DNA from: Caryophanales bacterium
GTDB lineage: Bacteria > Bacillota > Bacilli > Bacillales > Bacillaceae_J
Direction of reading: 5' to 3'
Length of the DNA: 52,019 bases
Assembly: GCA_012840465.1 (NCBI GenBank)
Contig: DULJ01000092.1
Coordinates: 1 to 52,019, forward strand
A program made the position numbers and the translations under genes. The notes under the pieces are model-generated. The model did no database searches and was not told where the DNA came from. It saw nothing but the letters and a program-made list of their open reading frames with translations. Within the stretch, counting starts at the first letter, position 1. Each line of letters starts with the position of its first letter. Shown here piece by piece: positions 1-9,552 of the stretch.

Positions 1-61
1 ATAGTAAGTATGAATGCAGATTATCTAGTTTTGAAGGAACAACCTTCAATTCAATACAATG

Positions 62-178
<117 letters not shown>

Positions 179-232
179 AGAACCCCTTTTGGGGTATTTA
201 TTTTGCCTTAATTATAGTAATTGTTTCACTTT

Positions 233-307
233 GGCCCGTTGGTCAAGCGGTTAAGACACCGCCCTTTCACGGCGGTAACACGGGTTCGAATCCCGTACGG
301 GTCACCA
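233..307 (+). tRNA. tRNA-Glu (TTC)
   Basis: Full cloverleaf with acceptor GGCCCGT/ACGGGTC, anticodon loop CTTTCAC (TTC) and an encoded CCA end. It is the first tRNA after the 5S gene. Confidence 0.97.
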
Positions 308-311
308 ATTC

Positions 312-387
312 GGAGGATTAGCTCAGCTGGGAGAGCACCTGCCTTACAAGCAGGGGGTCGGCGGTTCGATCCCGTCATCCTCCACCA
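312..387 (+). tRNA. tRNA-Val (TAC)
   Basis: Cloverleaf with acceptor GGAGGAT, anticodon loop CTTACAA (TAC), TTCGATC T-loop and encoded CCA. It lies four bases after tRNA-Glu. The 176-nt spacer that follows (388-563) holds only a short direct repeat (GAATAGTCTT twice) and no recognisable gene. Confidence 0.97.
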
Positions 388-563
388 TAACATCATGTCG
401 GCTAGCTTATTTGTTAGAGCGTGCCCAATATGCTTCCTCGAATAGTCTTCAGCATACCAACCGATAACTATCTTGAATAGTCTTTCCAAGGTTGGAATGA
501 CACAGATATTAATTTGTACGTAAACTCAGTTTTGAGATCATAAATATTGTAAAAATATTATAT

Positions 564-639
564 GAGCCATTAGCTCAGTCGGTAGAGCATCTGACTTTTA
601 ATCAGAGGGTCGCAGGTTCGAATCCTGCATGGCTCACCA
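564..639 (+). tRNA. tRNA-Lys (TTT)
   Basis: Acceptor GAGCCAT/ATGGCTC, anticodon loop CTTTTAA (TTT), encoded CCA. Confidence 0.97.
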
Positions 640-668
640 TTTAATTATTTTCTTTAAATTACATTAAT

Positions 669-745
<77 letters not shown>

Positions 746-768
746 TTATTTTTATGAAAACGCACTAT

Positions 769-845
769 CGGGAAGTAGCTCAGCTTGGTAGAGCACTTGG
801 TTTGGGACCAAGGGGTCGCAGGTTCGAATCCTGTCTTCCCGACCA
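769..845 (+). tRNA. tRNA-Pro (TGG)
   Basis: Acceptor CGGGAAG/CTTCCCG, anticodon loop TTTGGGA (TGG), encoded CCA. Confidence 0.97.
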
Positions 846-867
846 TTCTAAAAATATTAATTTTTAT

Positions 868-941
868 GGCGGTGTAGCTCAGCTGGCTAGAGCGTACGGT
901 TCATACCCGTAAGGTCGGGGGTTCGATCCCCTCCGCCGCTA
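868..941 (+). tRNA. tRNA-Met (CAT), elongator, no encoded CCA
   Basis: Closely matches the remembered Bacillus elongator tRNA-Met, including the unusual G1-U72 end pair; anticodon loop TTCATAC (CAT). The discriminator A at 941 is followed by TAT rather than CCA, so the 3' end must be added by nucleotidyltransferase. Confidence 0.95.
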
Positions 942-974
942 TATAGTTCACCATCAAAAGTAAATATTTATTAC

Positions 975-1067
975 GGAGGAATACCCAAGTCTGGCTGAAG
1001 GGATCGGTCTTGAAAACCGACAGGCGGGTTAAACCGTGCGGGGGTTCGAATCCCTCTTCCTCCTCCA
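975..1067 (+). tRNA. tRNA-Ser (TGA)
   Basis: Class II tRNA with a long variable arm, acceptor GGAGGAA/TTCCTCC, anticodon loop CTTGAAA (TGA), encoded CCA. Confidence 0.97.
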
Positions 1068-1073
1068 TTCACT

Positions 1074-1332
<259 letters not shown>

Positions 1333-1335
1333 AAT

Positions 1336-1411
1336 GGTCCCGTGGTGTAGCGGTTAACATGCCTGCCTGTCACGCAGGAGATCGCCGGTTCGATCCCGGT
1401 CGGGACCGCCA
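1336..1411 (+). tRNA. tRNA-Asp (GTC)
   Basis: Acceptor GGTCCCG/CGGGACC, anticodon loop CTGTCAC (GTC), encoded CCA. Confidence 0.97.
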
Positions 1412-1462
1412 TCTTTATTCCAGTAGCATTACTACTGTCAATATAGATTTTTTTTACTTTTT

Positions 1463-1535
<73 letters not shown>

Positions 1536-1544
1536 TCTTTTTTT

Positions 1545-1629
1545 GGAGGGGTAGCGAAGTGGCTAAACGCGGCGGACTGTAAATCCGCTCCCTGTGGGTT
1601 CGGCGGTTCGAATCCGTCCCCCTCCACCA
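1545..1629 (+). tRNA. tRNA-Tyr (GTA)
   Basis: Class II tRNA with a long variable arm, acceptor GGAGGGG/CCCCTCC, anticodon loop CTGTAAA (GTA), encoded CCA. Confidence 0.97.
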
Positions 1630-1655
1630 CTTGCTTTTCATAAATATATAAATAT

Positions 1656-1729
1656 GCGGGTGTAGTTTAATGGTAAAACTTCAGCCTTCCAAGCTGATGT
1701 CGTGGGTTCGATTCCCATCACCCGCTCCA
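1656..1729 (+). tRNA. tRNA-Gly (TCC)
   Basis: Acceptor GCGGGTG, anticodon loop CTTCCAA (TCC), encoded CCA. Confidence 0.97.
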
Positions 1730-1733
1730 ATAT

Positions 1734-1807
<74 letters not shown>

Positions 1808-1841
1808 TTGTTTTCCATTATAAATTAATTTTTACTTTAAT

Positions 1842-1915
1842 GCGCCTTTAGCTCAGCCGGATAGAGCATACGCCTTCTAAGCGTACGGTCAGAGGTTCGA
1901 ATCCTCTAAGGCGCG
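1842..1915 (+). tRNA. tRNA-Arg (TCT), no encoded CCA
   Basis: Acceptor GCGCCTT/AAGGCGC, anticodon loop CTTCTAA (TCT). The discriminator G at 1915 is followed by TAA. It is the last tRNA before the terminator. Confidence 0.96.
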
Positions 1916-1938
1916 TAATATATACGTATGCATATATA

Positions 1939-1977
1939 AGAACCCCGAAACTCAACTTCGAATCGGGGTTCTTTTTT
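1939..1977 (+). terminator. Rho-independent terminator of the rRNA-tRNA operon
   Basis: A ten-base-pair stem (AGAACCCCGA against TCGGGGTTCT) is followed by a T run. It ends the tRNA cluster and also lies just past the stop codon of the converging LysE-type gene, so it may serve both. Confidence 0.9.
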
Positions 1978-1987
1978 ATATTCTTTT

Positions 1988-2596
1988 CTATATTAGTGTA
2001 AAAATAAGATAGATTGCTGTTCCCCACATTATGATGGATGATATCTTATTAAGGACAGTAATAAATTCTCCAGAGTTGTTTAATCGGCCAACTTGTCTTC
2101 CTACCAATGCTAGTGCAGTAAACCAGATCCAAGAAGTGGTAATACAAGCTAAAGCAAATCCAAGTTTGTCCATTCCTGAATAGGATAATGAACTTGTTCC
2201 AATTACCCCGATCGTATCCATTATGGCATGAGGATTCAACAATGAGACCGACGTAGCAAAGGCAATTTGCTTTTTGGGGGAAAGAGCATTCGCTTCTAAT
2301 GAACTTGAATTTGATTTACTTTTCCAAGTGACAAAGCCCATATAGGCTAAAAATAATATTCCAACCAATAAAAGAGTGAATTTTATCCATGGAATCCCAA
2401 ATACAATAACGGATACACCTAACACAGCCAAGGATATAAGGAACGTATCGCAAAGCGACGCTGTTATTATCACAGGTAATGCTCTACTAAATCTTGGTTG
2501 AGTTGCACCTTGGTTGAAAATAAATACATTCTGGACGCCTAATGGAAGAATAAGTCCAAAGGCCAGTATAAACCCGTGTATAATAGCGCTTATCAT
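1988..2596 (-). CDS. LysE/ArgO family amino-acid exporter
   Basis: A 202-residue membrane protein of the LysE/RhtB exporter superfamily, which pumps basic or other amino acids out of the cell. The first hydrophobic segment is followed by the family-typical glycine/proline stretch LPLGVQNVFIFNQG near residues 18-31, and there are about six membrane segments across the usual family length. The sequence is closest in style to ArgO/YisU-like proteins, but the substrate cannot be read from sequence. An AAAGGA-type ribosome site precedes the ATG at 2596. It stands alone, converging on the tRNA operon, with no neighbouring regulator of the LysG type. Confidence 0.87.
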   Translation of the reverse strand: MISAIIHGFILAFGLILPLGVQNVFIFNQGATQPRFSRALPVIITASLCDTFLISLAVLGVSVIVFGIPWIKFTLLLVGILFLAYMGFVTWKSKSNSSSLEANALSPKKQIAFATSVSLLNPHAIMDTIGVIGTSSLSYSGMDKLGFALACITTSWIWFTALALVGRQVGRLNNSGEFITVLNKISSIIMWGTAIYLIFTLI

Positions 2597-2739
2597 ATAA
2601 TAATCTGCAATCCTTTCTAACTAATAACAGTCAAGCAACTATATTATAACATTTGGAGTAGATTTGACTAATAAATTTTTGATATTATCGAAGCAAATGA
2701 TAAAATTGATTCAAATGAGGGGTGGTGGGAGGATTTTAG

Positions 2740-3477
2740 ATGAAACATATATTTTTACTTTCTGTTTTTTTATTTTTTTTAGCAGGGTGCCTAAATAGCG
2801 AATCAACCTTAAGTATAGTAAATCCAGAAAACATCAACACTAATGAAACACAGGATGAATGGCAAGAAACTCAAGACTATACTATTGTAGCAGAATTAGC
2901 TGCAGAAAATATAAACATTTATGCAAAAAAAAGTGGTGAACTATTCAGGGATTTCAAAATTGATTATAAAGGTAGTACATATCCAAAGCCATATTGGATG
3001 AATATCACAAATCCAACTTGGGCACCATATATTATCTACAAGGATATTGATACTAATGGAAAAGAGGAATTAGTTATTATACTAACTGTTGGGGCAGGCA
3101 CAGGTGTCTTGGAGCAAGAAGCTCATGTGTTTCGTATAGAGAATAATACACTTGTGGAAGTGCTTGTTGACAACCCGATTGCAGTAGTATTAAAAAACAC
3201 AATTACGAAACTATCCCCAAGTGAAGCTGAAATAAGCATAGGTGATAGAAAGTATAAGATTGATGTAAAACAGTTAGGCATTCAACCCGAAACTTTATTT
3301 GATGATTTATATTTCGGTAATAATATCAAATTTGATGTAAATGATAATAATCAACTTATTGCTAAAGTCGGGGTTCAAATTTCCCCAACAACTGTTATTG
3401 GAGAAATTGTAATTGTTTACGAATTTCAAGATAAAATGTACCAAGCAAAATCAATTGACTTTCAATCATATGATTAA
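2740..3477 (+). CDS. Putative lipoprotein of unknown function
   Basis: A 245-residue protein with a lipoprotein signal peptide: a charged start, a long run of Phe/Leu, then the lipobox LAGC with the modified Cys at residue 17. The mature part is hydrophilic and rich in beta-type patterns; residues around 100-130 (DIDTNGKEELVIILTVG) resemble the calcium-binding-like turns of FG-GAP/VCBS proteins. I do not recognise a named family. A GGGAGGA ribosome site sits nine bases before the ATG. It is followed after about 70 bases by a membrane protein on the same strand, so the two may be co-transcribed. Confidence 0.75.
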   Translation: MKHIFLLSVFLFFLAGCLNSESTLSIVNPENINTNETQDEWQETQDYTIVAELAAENINIYAKKSGELFRDFKIDYKGSTYPKPYWMNITNPTWAPYIIYKDIDTNGKEELVIILTVGAGTGVLEQEAHVFRIENNTLVEVLVDNPIAVVLKNTITKLSPSEAEISIGDRKYKIDVKQLGIQPETLFDDLYFGNNIKFDVNDNNQLIAKVGVQISPTTVIGEIVIVYEFQDKMYQAKSIDFQSYD

Positions 3478-3548
3478 AAGGTCAGAATCATAAAACATAG
3501 GCTCTTCCAAAAAAATTGAAGGGTTTAAGGGGGAAAAGGATATTGAAT

Positions 3549-4241
3549 TTGAAAATTTCAGAAGTCAAAAGGCAGTCTAAATTATCTTTAAAAGGAAATT
3601 GGGGAGTAGCTGTTTTACTTACTTTTATTATGTTTCTACTTAATTTTATGTTACCTTTTAGTATTGAAATGTTAATAAGTGGTGGAAGTAGTGGGGTTAC
3701 TGTAGAGCTTAATCAAGCTGAGACACCGATAGCAACCGACGTAGTAAGTATAATAATTTCAATTGCACTAATTCCTCTTTCCGTAAGTGTATACTGGTTC
3801 TATTTATCGTTGGTTAGGAAAAACAATCCGCAAATTTCTCATGTGTTTTCAATATATAAAGATGGAAAAACTGCATTTAAAGTTATTGGAACATCGATAT
3901 TACAAGGAATTTTTATATTTTTATGGTCATTATTACTGATAATTCCTGGTATTATAAAAAGTTTAGCTTACTCGCAAACGTTTTTTATATTGCGCGATCA
4001 TCCCGAATATACCGTGCTCAAAGCAATAACTGAAAGTAGAAAAATGATGAATGGATACAAGTGGAAGTACTTTTTGTTAGGATTAAGTTTTATTGGTTGG
4101 GGTATTCTTTGTTTGTTTACATTAGGAATTGGATTTTTATGGTTGGTTCCTTATGTCTCTACATCTATGGCTACATTTTATAATCAAATTATATATAGTC
4201 AGGATGAGAATGATACAAGCGATAAAGCAATAATTAATTAG
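3549..4241 (+). CDS. DUF975 family integral membrane protein
   Basis: A roughly 230-residue multi-pass membrane protein. The N-terminus (KISEVKRQSKLSLKGNWG) and the C-terminal membrane blocks match the DUF975 pattern common in Firmicutes; no biochemical function is established for the family. An upstream in-frame TTG at 3516 exists, but the TTG at 3549 sits eight bases after an AAAAGGA ribosome site and gives the usual family N-terminus, so I take it as the start. At least five hydrophobic segments are visible. Confidence 0.82.
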   Translation: MKISEVKRQSKLSLKGNWGVAVLLTFIMFLLNFMLPFSIEMLISGGSSGVTVELNQAETPIATDVVSIIISIALIPLSVSVYWFYLSLVRKNNPQISHVFSIYKDGKTAFKVIGTSILQGIFIFLWSLLLIIPGIIKSLAYSQTFFILRDHPEYTVLKAITESRKMMNGYKWKYFLLGLSFIGWGILCLFTLGIGFLWLVPYVSTSMATFYNQIIYSQDENDTSDKAIIN

Positions 4242-4279
4242 AATTATCATTTTAATTTTAAGGGTAAGATCATTATTTA

Positions 4280-4316
4280 TGGACTGATCGGTTTTTACCG
4301 TTCAGTCCATTTTTAT
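4280..4316 (+). terminator. Intrinsic terminator after the DUF975 gene
   Basis: The arms TGGACTGATCGGT and ACCGTTCAGTCCA pair with one mismatch around a four-base loop and are followed by a T run. It lies in the gap between two converging genes. Confidence 0.8.
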
Positions 4317-4352
4317 CGAATAAGAAGCATAAATAGCGCTAACAAAGCACTC

Positions 4353-5771
4353 TTATTCAAGTGGGAAGGTAATTTTATATTGGGTGCCTTGTTGAAGTTT
4401 ACTGTTTATTTTAATATCCCCACCATGAGCTATAATGATTTGCCTTGCAATTGCCATTCCTAATCCTGTTCCAGAATTATTGGAAGTTGCGCTTGTCCCT
4501 CGGAAATACCGGTCAAATAAGTGTTCAAAAGTTTCTTGTTCCATACCGATTCCATCATCTTCAATTAAAACACGAATTTTTCTAGGATGGGACAGGTCTT
4601 CATGAAGCATGACCTTAATTTTAGTTCCAGGAGGGTTATGCTTGATACTATTAGCAATTAAGTTTTCAAATGCTCGATTTAAGTATTTCGAATCCATATT
4701 AAGATATATTTGTTCTTTATTCGTTTCAAATAAAAACGCTTTATTTTTTGATTCTGGTAATCTCTTCAGTTGTTCCAAAATATCTTTAACGACATTTACA
4801 AGGTCTTTTTGTTCGAGTTGTATCGGAACAGCATCATTTTTCAATTGAAAAGTTAAGTTGAAGTCCTCAATTAGTTGCTCCATGTACTCTACTCGTTCTT
4901 CCATAATCTTGGAAAAGTGACGTACCTTATCTTGTTCCCAATCATATTCATGTGAAGATAGTAGTACAGTATATCCCTTGATAACAGACAAAGGGGTTTT
5001 AAGATCATGTGAGACACCCGTAAGCCATTCTTCCCTTGTTTTTTCTAATAACTTTCGTTCTTCTGTATTGCTCTGGAGAGTTGATGTAAGATCAGAAAGA
5101 GCTTGCATTAATTCCTGATACGTTTTATATTTGGTTTTATTTCGCCAGCGTTGTTTTGATTTTAAATGCAAATTATTAAAAGGCTCTTCATATTTTCCTT
5201 TGGATAGATTTTCAATCCAAGATACAATATAGAGTAAAGGAGCACCTAATTGTCTTCCGAAAAATAAGGCAATTAAAATTCCAATTATAATGATGAAAAG
5301 AATCCAGAGATTATTTGCCCAATATAGAAAGGGATTATTACCTGTCATCGGTTTTCCTAAAACCCATGTTAGTTCCTGATTCCCTATAGTTTTATACCAT
5401 GTAGATAACTGATAGCCCTTTTTAGCAGGATACAAATAATCAGATACTAGTTCTCCGGGAATATAATGATCGGGTATGCTTTTAGGTTTATTAAAGGAAA
5501 AGACTTCATCCCCTTTATCATCCAATATTTGTATCCACATTTTATTTTTTATTAAATCTTCTTTTATCTTTGAGTTTACTGAAAGTTCCTGATCAACGAC
5601 ATCCGTATGTTCTACTATTTTGCTAATCGATAATTGTCGAGTTTCCGTATTGTTATGTCCAAGAAAGAAGCTGAAAAGAAAAATGCTGATCACGATAAGT
5701 AAGCCCCAAGTAAGCATTAACCAGAATAGACGTGATACGAAGTAATAGGCGACACGATTTCTTAACTTCAC
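4353..5771 (-). CDS. Sensor histidine kinase, peptide/envelope-stress type
   Basis: A 472-residue membrane histidine kinase. Two hydrophobic segments (about residues 14-36 and 152-170) enclose an extracellular sensor domain of about 115 residues. A short linker leads to a HisKA domain with the phospho-acceptor motif SHDLKTPL near residue 255, then a HATPase domain with an N-box (NLIANSIKHN), DDGIGM and GTGLGMAI motifs. Its start overlaps the stop of the upstream response regulator by four bases, so the two are translationally coupled. Divergent to it is a LanFEG/BcrA-type exporter, which places it with kinases that sense cell-wall-active peptides such as SpaK, NisK or CprK. The actual signal is not known. 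Confidence 0.9.
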   Translation of the reverse strand: MKLRNRVAYYFVSRLFWLMLTWGLLIVISIFLFSFFLGHNNTETRQLSISKIVEHTDVVDQELSVNSKIKEDLIKNKMWIQILDDKGDEVFSFNKPKSIPDHYIPGELVSDYLYPAKKGYQLSTWYKTIGNQELTWVLGKPMTGNNPFLYWANNLWILFIIIIGILIALFFGRQLGAPLLYIVSWIENLSKGKYEEPFNNLHLKSKQRWRNKTKYKTYQELMQALSDLTSTLQSNTEERKLLEKTREEWLTGVSHDLKTPLSVIKGYTVLLSSHEYDWEQDKVRHFSKIMEERVEYMEQLIEDFNLTFQLKNDAVPIQLEQKDLVNVVKDILEQLKRLPESKNKAFLFETNKEQIYLNMDSKYLNRAFENLIANSIKHNPPGTKIKVMLHEDLSHPRKIRVLIEDDGIGMEQETFEHLFDRYFRGTSATSNNSGTGLGMAIARQIIIAHGGDIKINSKLQQGTQYKITFPLE

Positions 5772-6493
5772 AATAAATCCTCATTTGTAGCTACTTCAAA
5801 TACATAGCCTAATCCTCGAACTGTTTTTATCCATTTAGGTCTACTGGGATCTTCTTCGATTTTTTCACGTAAACGTCGCACATGTACCATCACTGTACTA
5901 TCCCCACCATATAATTCTCCCCATACATCCTTATAGATTTGATGTTTACTCAAGATTTGGTTAGGGTGTTCACAAAAATAAAGTAAAAGTTTCATTTCCT
6001 GAGTAGGGCATTCTATTCTTTCACCATTTACACTAAGTTTTCCTGTATTGGGATCTATATTAAAAGAGCCAAAATCGTAAACTTTTTTTCGCGAATATCG
6101 GGATGGAATTTTAGTAGAACGTTTTAATTGTGCTTTTACCCGAGCAACAACTTCCAATGGATTAAACGGCTTTGTAATATAGTCATCTCCTCCGAAGCTA
6201 AACCCCTGCAATTTATCTAAATCTGCGGTTTTAGCTGTAAGAAACAGGATAGGTACATCTGTCTCCGAGCGAATTTTGTTACATAGAGTAAAACCATCTG
6301 TATCAGGTAACATCACATCTAACAAGATAATGTGTGGGTTATTTTGCGTTGTTATGAAAAGCGCCTCTGCTCCAGTGGTAGCTTTTAAGATGTTTTGAAA
6401 ACCTTCCTTTTCAAAAACAGTTATTAATAAATCTAAAATGTGCTGATCATCATCAACCATCAAAATTTTATGATCTTCAAGTTTAAAAGTCAT
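5768..6493 (-). CDS. OmpR/PhoB family response regulator
   Basis: A 241-residue two-domain regulator. The receiver domain has the acidic pair MVDDD near residues 13-17, the phospho-acceptor Asp in HIILLDVMLPDTDG and the conserved Lys in ITKPF. The C-terminal winged helix ends in the typical VRRLREKIEEDP and RTVRGLGYVF blocks. An AGGAGGG ribosome site precedes the ATG. It is partnered with the overlapping kinase and probably acts on the 242-bp divergent promoter region shared with the ABC exporter genes. Confidence 0.93.
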   Translation of the reverse strand: MTFKLEDHKILMVDDDQHILDLLITVFEKEGFQNILKATTGAEALFITTQNNPHIILLDVMLPDTDGFTLCNKIRSETDVPILFLTAKTADLDKLQGFSFGGDDYITKPFNPLEVVARVKAQLKRSTKIPSRYSRKKVYDFGSFNIDPNTGKLSVNGERIECPTQEMKLLLYFCEHPNQILSKHQIYKDVWGELYGGDSTVMVHVRRLREKIEEDPSRPKWIKTVRGLGYVFEVATNEDLL

Positions 6494-6679
6494 ACTTAAC
6501 CCTCCTATTTCAATTATTATTTTACATTAAAGCCAACTAAAAAAAGCTGTTGAGATAAGAATTAATATTCCATTTAGATTTCACAATAGTCAAAATAATT
6601 ATATAGCCCTTGGTGGTCTAAGCATGTAAATGAATAAGGGGAAAATAATCGAACAAGCCGTTAAGCAAATGTTTAGGAA

Positions 6680-6709
6680 AAGTTTCATTCTTGTTTAATA
6701 AGTTTCGTT
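6680..6709 (+). promoter_or_regulatory. Candidate response-regulator box: two direct repeats 20 bp apart
   Basis: AAGTTTCATT (6680) and AAGTTTCGTT (6700) are repeated at exactly 20 bases, two helical turns, just upstream of the exporter operon. OmpR-type regulators commonly bind such tandem repeats. A small dyad (GTTTCG/CGATAGAAAC area) overlaps the second copy. This is inferred from pattern only. Confidence 0.4.
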
Positions 6710-6735
6710 TACGATAGAAACGAGGTGAGGAACAG

Positions 6736-7647
6736 ATGAATAATCAAATTTTGCTGACTAATGATCTAACCAAAAAGTACAAAAAACACACATCTGTAGA
6801 TGGATTAAATTTGCGAATTGAGCGTGGCCAAATTTATGGATTTCTCGGACCCAATGGGGCTGGAAAAACGACAACGATTCGGATGTTGCTGGGTTTGATA
6901 AAGCCTACAAAGGGTAATATTGAAATTTTTGGTCAAAACCTAAACAAAAACCGTCTGCAAATTTTACAACGGATTGGATCGTTGGTGGAGTCCCCAACAT
7001 ACTATGGAAACTTAACCGGGCGTGAAAATCTAGAAGCTGTTCGTCGGTTACGGGATCTTCCGGAAAAACGCGTAAATGAAGTATTGGAAATCGTGAGATT
7101 AACTAAGGTGGCTAGCAGGCTAGCCAAAGAATATTCGCTTGGAATGAAGCAACGTCTAGGGATTGCTGCAGCATTGCTTAGTAATCCAGATTTATTAATA
7201 CTGGACGAACCGACGAATGGTTTAGATCCGTCTGGTATCCAGGAGATTAGAGAGTTGATTAAAGAATTACCGAAGGCTGGAATGAGCGTCCTTGTATCTA
7301 GCCATTTGTTGAGCGAAATAGATCAAATGGCTACACAGGTAGGGATCATCAATCATGGGAAAATGATCTTCCAAGATTCGCTTGAACGTTTAAGACAAAA
7401 GCGAAAACCTCTATTAAAGGTTGGAGTCAGTGACGTAATAAAAGCAAATGCAATCTTAAAAGAACGAGAATTAAAAGCAGATTTACAAGGTGACTTCTTG
7501 TGGTTATCGCAAACAGATCCGACATTTGTTTCAGAAATTAACTCTATTTTGGTCCATTCGGGTGTAGCTGTATATCGACTTGAAGAAGTGAAAAGAACAC
7601 TTGAGGATATCTTCTTGGAATTGACTGGTACAGAGGGGAGCTTATGA
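6736..7647 (+). CDS. Lantibiotic/bacitracin-type immunity ABC transporter, ATPase (LanF/BcrA-like)
   Basis: A 303-residue ABC ATPase with Walker A GPNGAGKTT near residue 40, a signature-type motif SLGMKQR, and Walker B LLILDEPTNGLDP. The position where most ABC proteins have the Q-loop glutamine reads LVESP, a glutamate; this E-loop is a known hallmark of LanF and BcrA-type ATPases that protect cells from membrane- or lipid II-targeting peptides. The C-terminal 80 residues form the extra domain of this group. It is the first gene of a three-gene operon with two permeases, divergent from a two-component system. Confidence 0.9.
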   Translation: MNNQILLTNDLTKKYKKHTSVDGLNLRIERGQIYGFLGPNGAGKTTTIRMLLGLIKPTKGNIEIFGQNLNKNRLQILQRIGSLVESPTYYGNLTGRENLEAVRRLRDLPEKRVNEVLEIVRLTKVASRLAKEYSLGMKQRLGIAAALLSNPDLLILDEPTNGLDPSGIQEIRELIKELPKAGMSVLVSSHLLSEIDQMATQVGIINHGKMIFQDSLERLRQKRKPLLKVGVSDVIKANAILKERELKADLQGDFLWLSQTDPTFVSEINSILVHSGVAVYRLEEVKRTLEDIFLELTGTEGSL

Positions 7648-8402
7648 AAAAGATATTATGGGCAGATCAATTGAAATTAAAACGTTCGTCGTTATTAATT
7701 ATTGTCTTATTGGTTCCGTTGCTTATCTTGGCATATGAATTGGTGAATCTCACCTATCGTGCCGAGTTTGTGGAAAAACAAGCTGAGATGTTCGGTGCTG
7801 GTTCTATGTGGATGTATTTATTGTATGACAATAGTTTGTTATTTGGTCTAGGTTTCCCATTAGCCGTCACACTTGCTGCTTCAGTGATAGCAAATATTGA
7901 ACATCAGGCAAATGGATGGAAACAAACTCTTTCAATGCCTATATCAAGGGGAAAAATTTATTTAAGTAAATTTATTTGGCTAACCATTAGTCTATTCCTT
8001 TCAACTACTATTTTTCTAATTGGTATGGTTTTACTAGGAAAAATACTAGGATTTGATGGACATCTTCCGTTGTGGTTATTGATAGGTGATTGTTACGGCA
8101 TGTTGATTACAGTATTACCTATTATGGCTTTTCAATTTTGGTTATCTATGACGATTAAAAATCAGGCCTTCTCGATTCTTATTGGATCAGTTTCAGCTAT
8201 TATGGGTCTCTTTTTAGCAGCAGCTCAGACGACAAGGTGGTTCCCTTTAGCTTATCCAATCCAATCATCAACAGTTATATTGCAATATGAGGGTATAGGG
8301 TATAACCCAGATTTTTCAGCCTACCTCGTCATTAATTTGATATTAGGTATAATCCTAATGTTTATGGGTTCTATGCATTTTGCTAAACGGAATGTCCAAT
8401 AA
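7644..8402 (+). CDS. ABC-2 type permease of the immunity transporter (LanE/MutE-like)
   Basis: A 252-residue permease with six predicted membrane segments. It starts with the KKILWADQLKLKRS-type N-terminus and has the NGWKQTLSMPISR block after the second segment that is typical of LanE/LanG and ABC-2 permeases. It overlaps the ATPase stop by four bases (ATGA), so it is translationally coupled. With the next gene it would form the membrane channel that expels antimicrobial peptides from the membrane. The substrate is not determined by sequence. Confidence 0.87.
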   Translation: MKKILWADQLKLKRSSLLIIVLLVPLLILAYELVNLTYRAEFVEKQAEMFGAGSMWMYLLYDNSLLFGLGFPLAVTLAASVIANIEHQANGWKQTLSMPISRGKIYLSKFIWLTISLFLSTTIFLIGMVLLGKILGFDGHLPLWLLIGDCYGMLITVLPIMAFQFWLSMTIKNQAFSILIGSVSAIMGLFLAAAQTTRWFPLAYPIQSSTVILQYEGIGYNPDFSAYLVINLILGIILMFMGSMHFAKRNVQ

Positions 8403-8414
8403 GGAGAGATTATT

Positions 8415-9149
8415 TTGAAAAATGTCTTGTATGTTGAACGATTAAAGCTAAAACGCTCCAAGTTGTGGTTACTTTATTTAATAGGTCCCTTATTAGGTGT
8501 GTTCCTAGCTTATATTAATTTCTATAAAAACTATGATCTTTTTATGCAGCCTGGAGATAATGCATGGATTGAAGTTTGGACACAGGTAGCGATATTTATG
8601 GGTCCTTTTGTATTACCAATTTTGGTTGGGATCTATGCAGCCCTTGTTTGTAGAAGTGAACATGTCGGAGGTGGATGGAAGCAACTATTAGCTTTACCGA
8701 TCAAACATTCAGAGATCTTTTTGGGGAAGTTTCTAACGGTAGTAAAGATGGTAATTATTACAATGCTAATCTTACTAGTCCTTTTTATAGGATTTGGTTA
8801 TGTCAAAGGAGTAGAAGGCAGTCTTCCGATTTTTACTATATTTGGGTTCATGATTAGAGGAATTTTAGCTTGTCTGCCCTTGATTCTTCTGCAATTAATT
8901 GTATCCATAAGGGCCAAAACATTTGGTGTACCGTTAGCTGTTAGTATTGTTTTTACTCTCCCAGCTATTATTGTAGCCAGCACACCTTTAGGGCAGATTT
9001 ATCCCTGGACGCAACCTATGCTAGCAATGTCCCCTGAAGATGAATCCCCCATTCAATCTTATTTTCTATTTTATACACTAGTTACTGGAACTTTCATAGC
9101 TTTACTGATATATGGTATACGTAGTTTTATAAAACGCGATATAGCTTAA
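8415..9149 (+). CDS. ABC-2 type permease of the immunity transporter (LanG/MutG-like)
   Basis: A 244-residue permease related to the preceding one (compare VERLKLKRSKLW and GGWKQLLALPIKHSE), with about six membrane segments. It starts with TTG at 8415, seven bases after AAGGAGAG. It completes the three-protein transporter (one ATPase, two permeases) usual for LanFEG systems. No terminator is obvious after its stop; the sequence to 9437 contains no recognised gene. Confidence 0.87.
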   Translation: MKNVLYVERLKLKRSKLWLLYLIGPLLGVFLAYINFYKNYDLFMQPGDNAWIEVWTQVAIFMGPFVLPILVGIYAALVCRSEHVGGGWKQLLALPIKHSEIFLGKFLTVVKMVIITMLILLVLFIGFGYVKGVEGSLPIFTIFGFMIRGILACLPLILLQLIVSIRAKTFGVPLAVSIVFTLPAIIVASTPLGQIYPWTQPMLAMSPEDESPIQSYFLFYTLVTGTFIALLIYGIRSFIKRDIA

Positions 9150-9437
9150 CTGATTCTGGCCGATTTTATACGCCAATCCATTTTTAAAACGAGGAAACTT
9201 TTAGAAGAAAGTTCAAGATTGGTTGTTAAAACTCTTAGAAAATGCACTTTATATTATTGGGCTAGGATATATACCTTTTTTGACTAAAACAGAATATACA
9301 TTCATTTGACAATTTAATTTTGCGATTGAAATCAAGGGTAATTTGAGGCAGGGTAGCCATATAAAGAATTCTTTCCATTGGTCATTTTATCCAGATTTGA
9401 CTCTAACAGAAATGGATTCTTTTTTCATTTATTTAGT

Positions 9438-9478
9438 GTTAACAATTTGTCTCCAAAAGTCTTATATAGCGCTAGATG
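9438..9478 (+). repeat. Left 41-bp inverted repeat
   Basis: Begins GTTAACAATTTG and ends AGCGCTAGATG. It matches the reverse complement of 14113-14153 at 40 of 41 positions. Confidence 0.9.
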
Positions 9479-9552
9479 ACCGCCTTTACTGAAAATCTGT
9501 GAATAATTTAGGTACTAATATGCTACAGTTAAAATCAAGGATTTTTTAACAG

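Noticed and set aside
9200-9312. Small gene of about 35 codons after the exporter operon
   Set aside because: There is no ribosome site or start codon at a sensible place and no recognised similarity.
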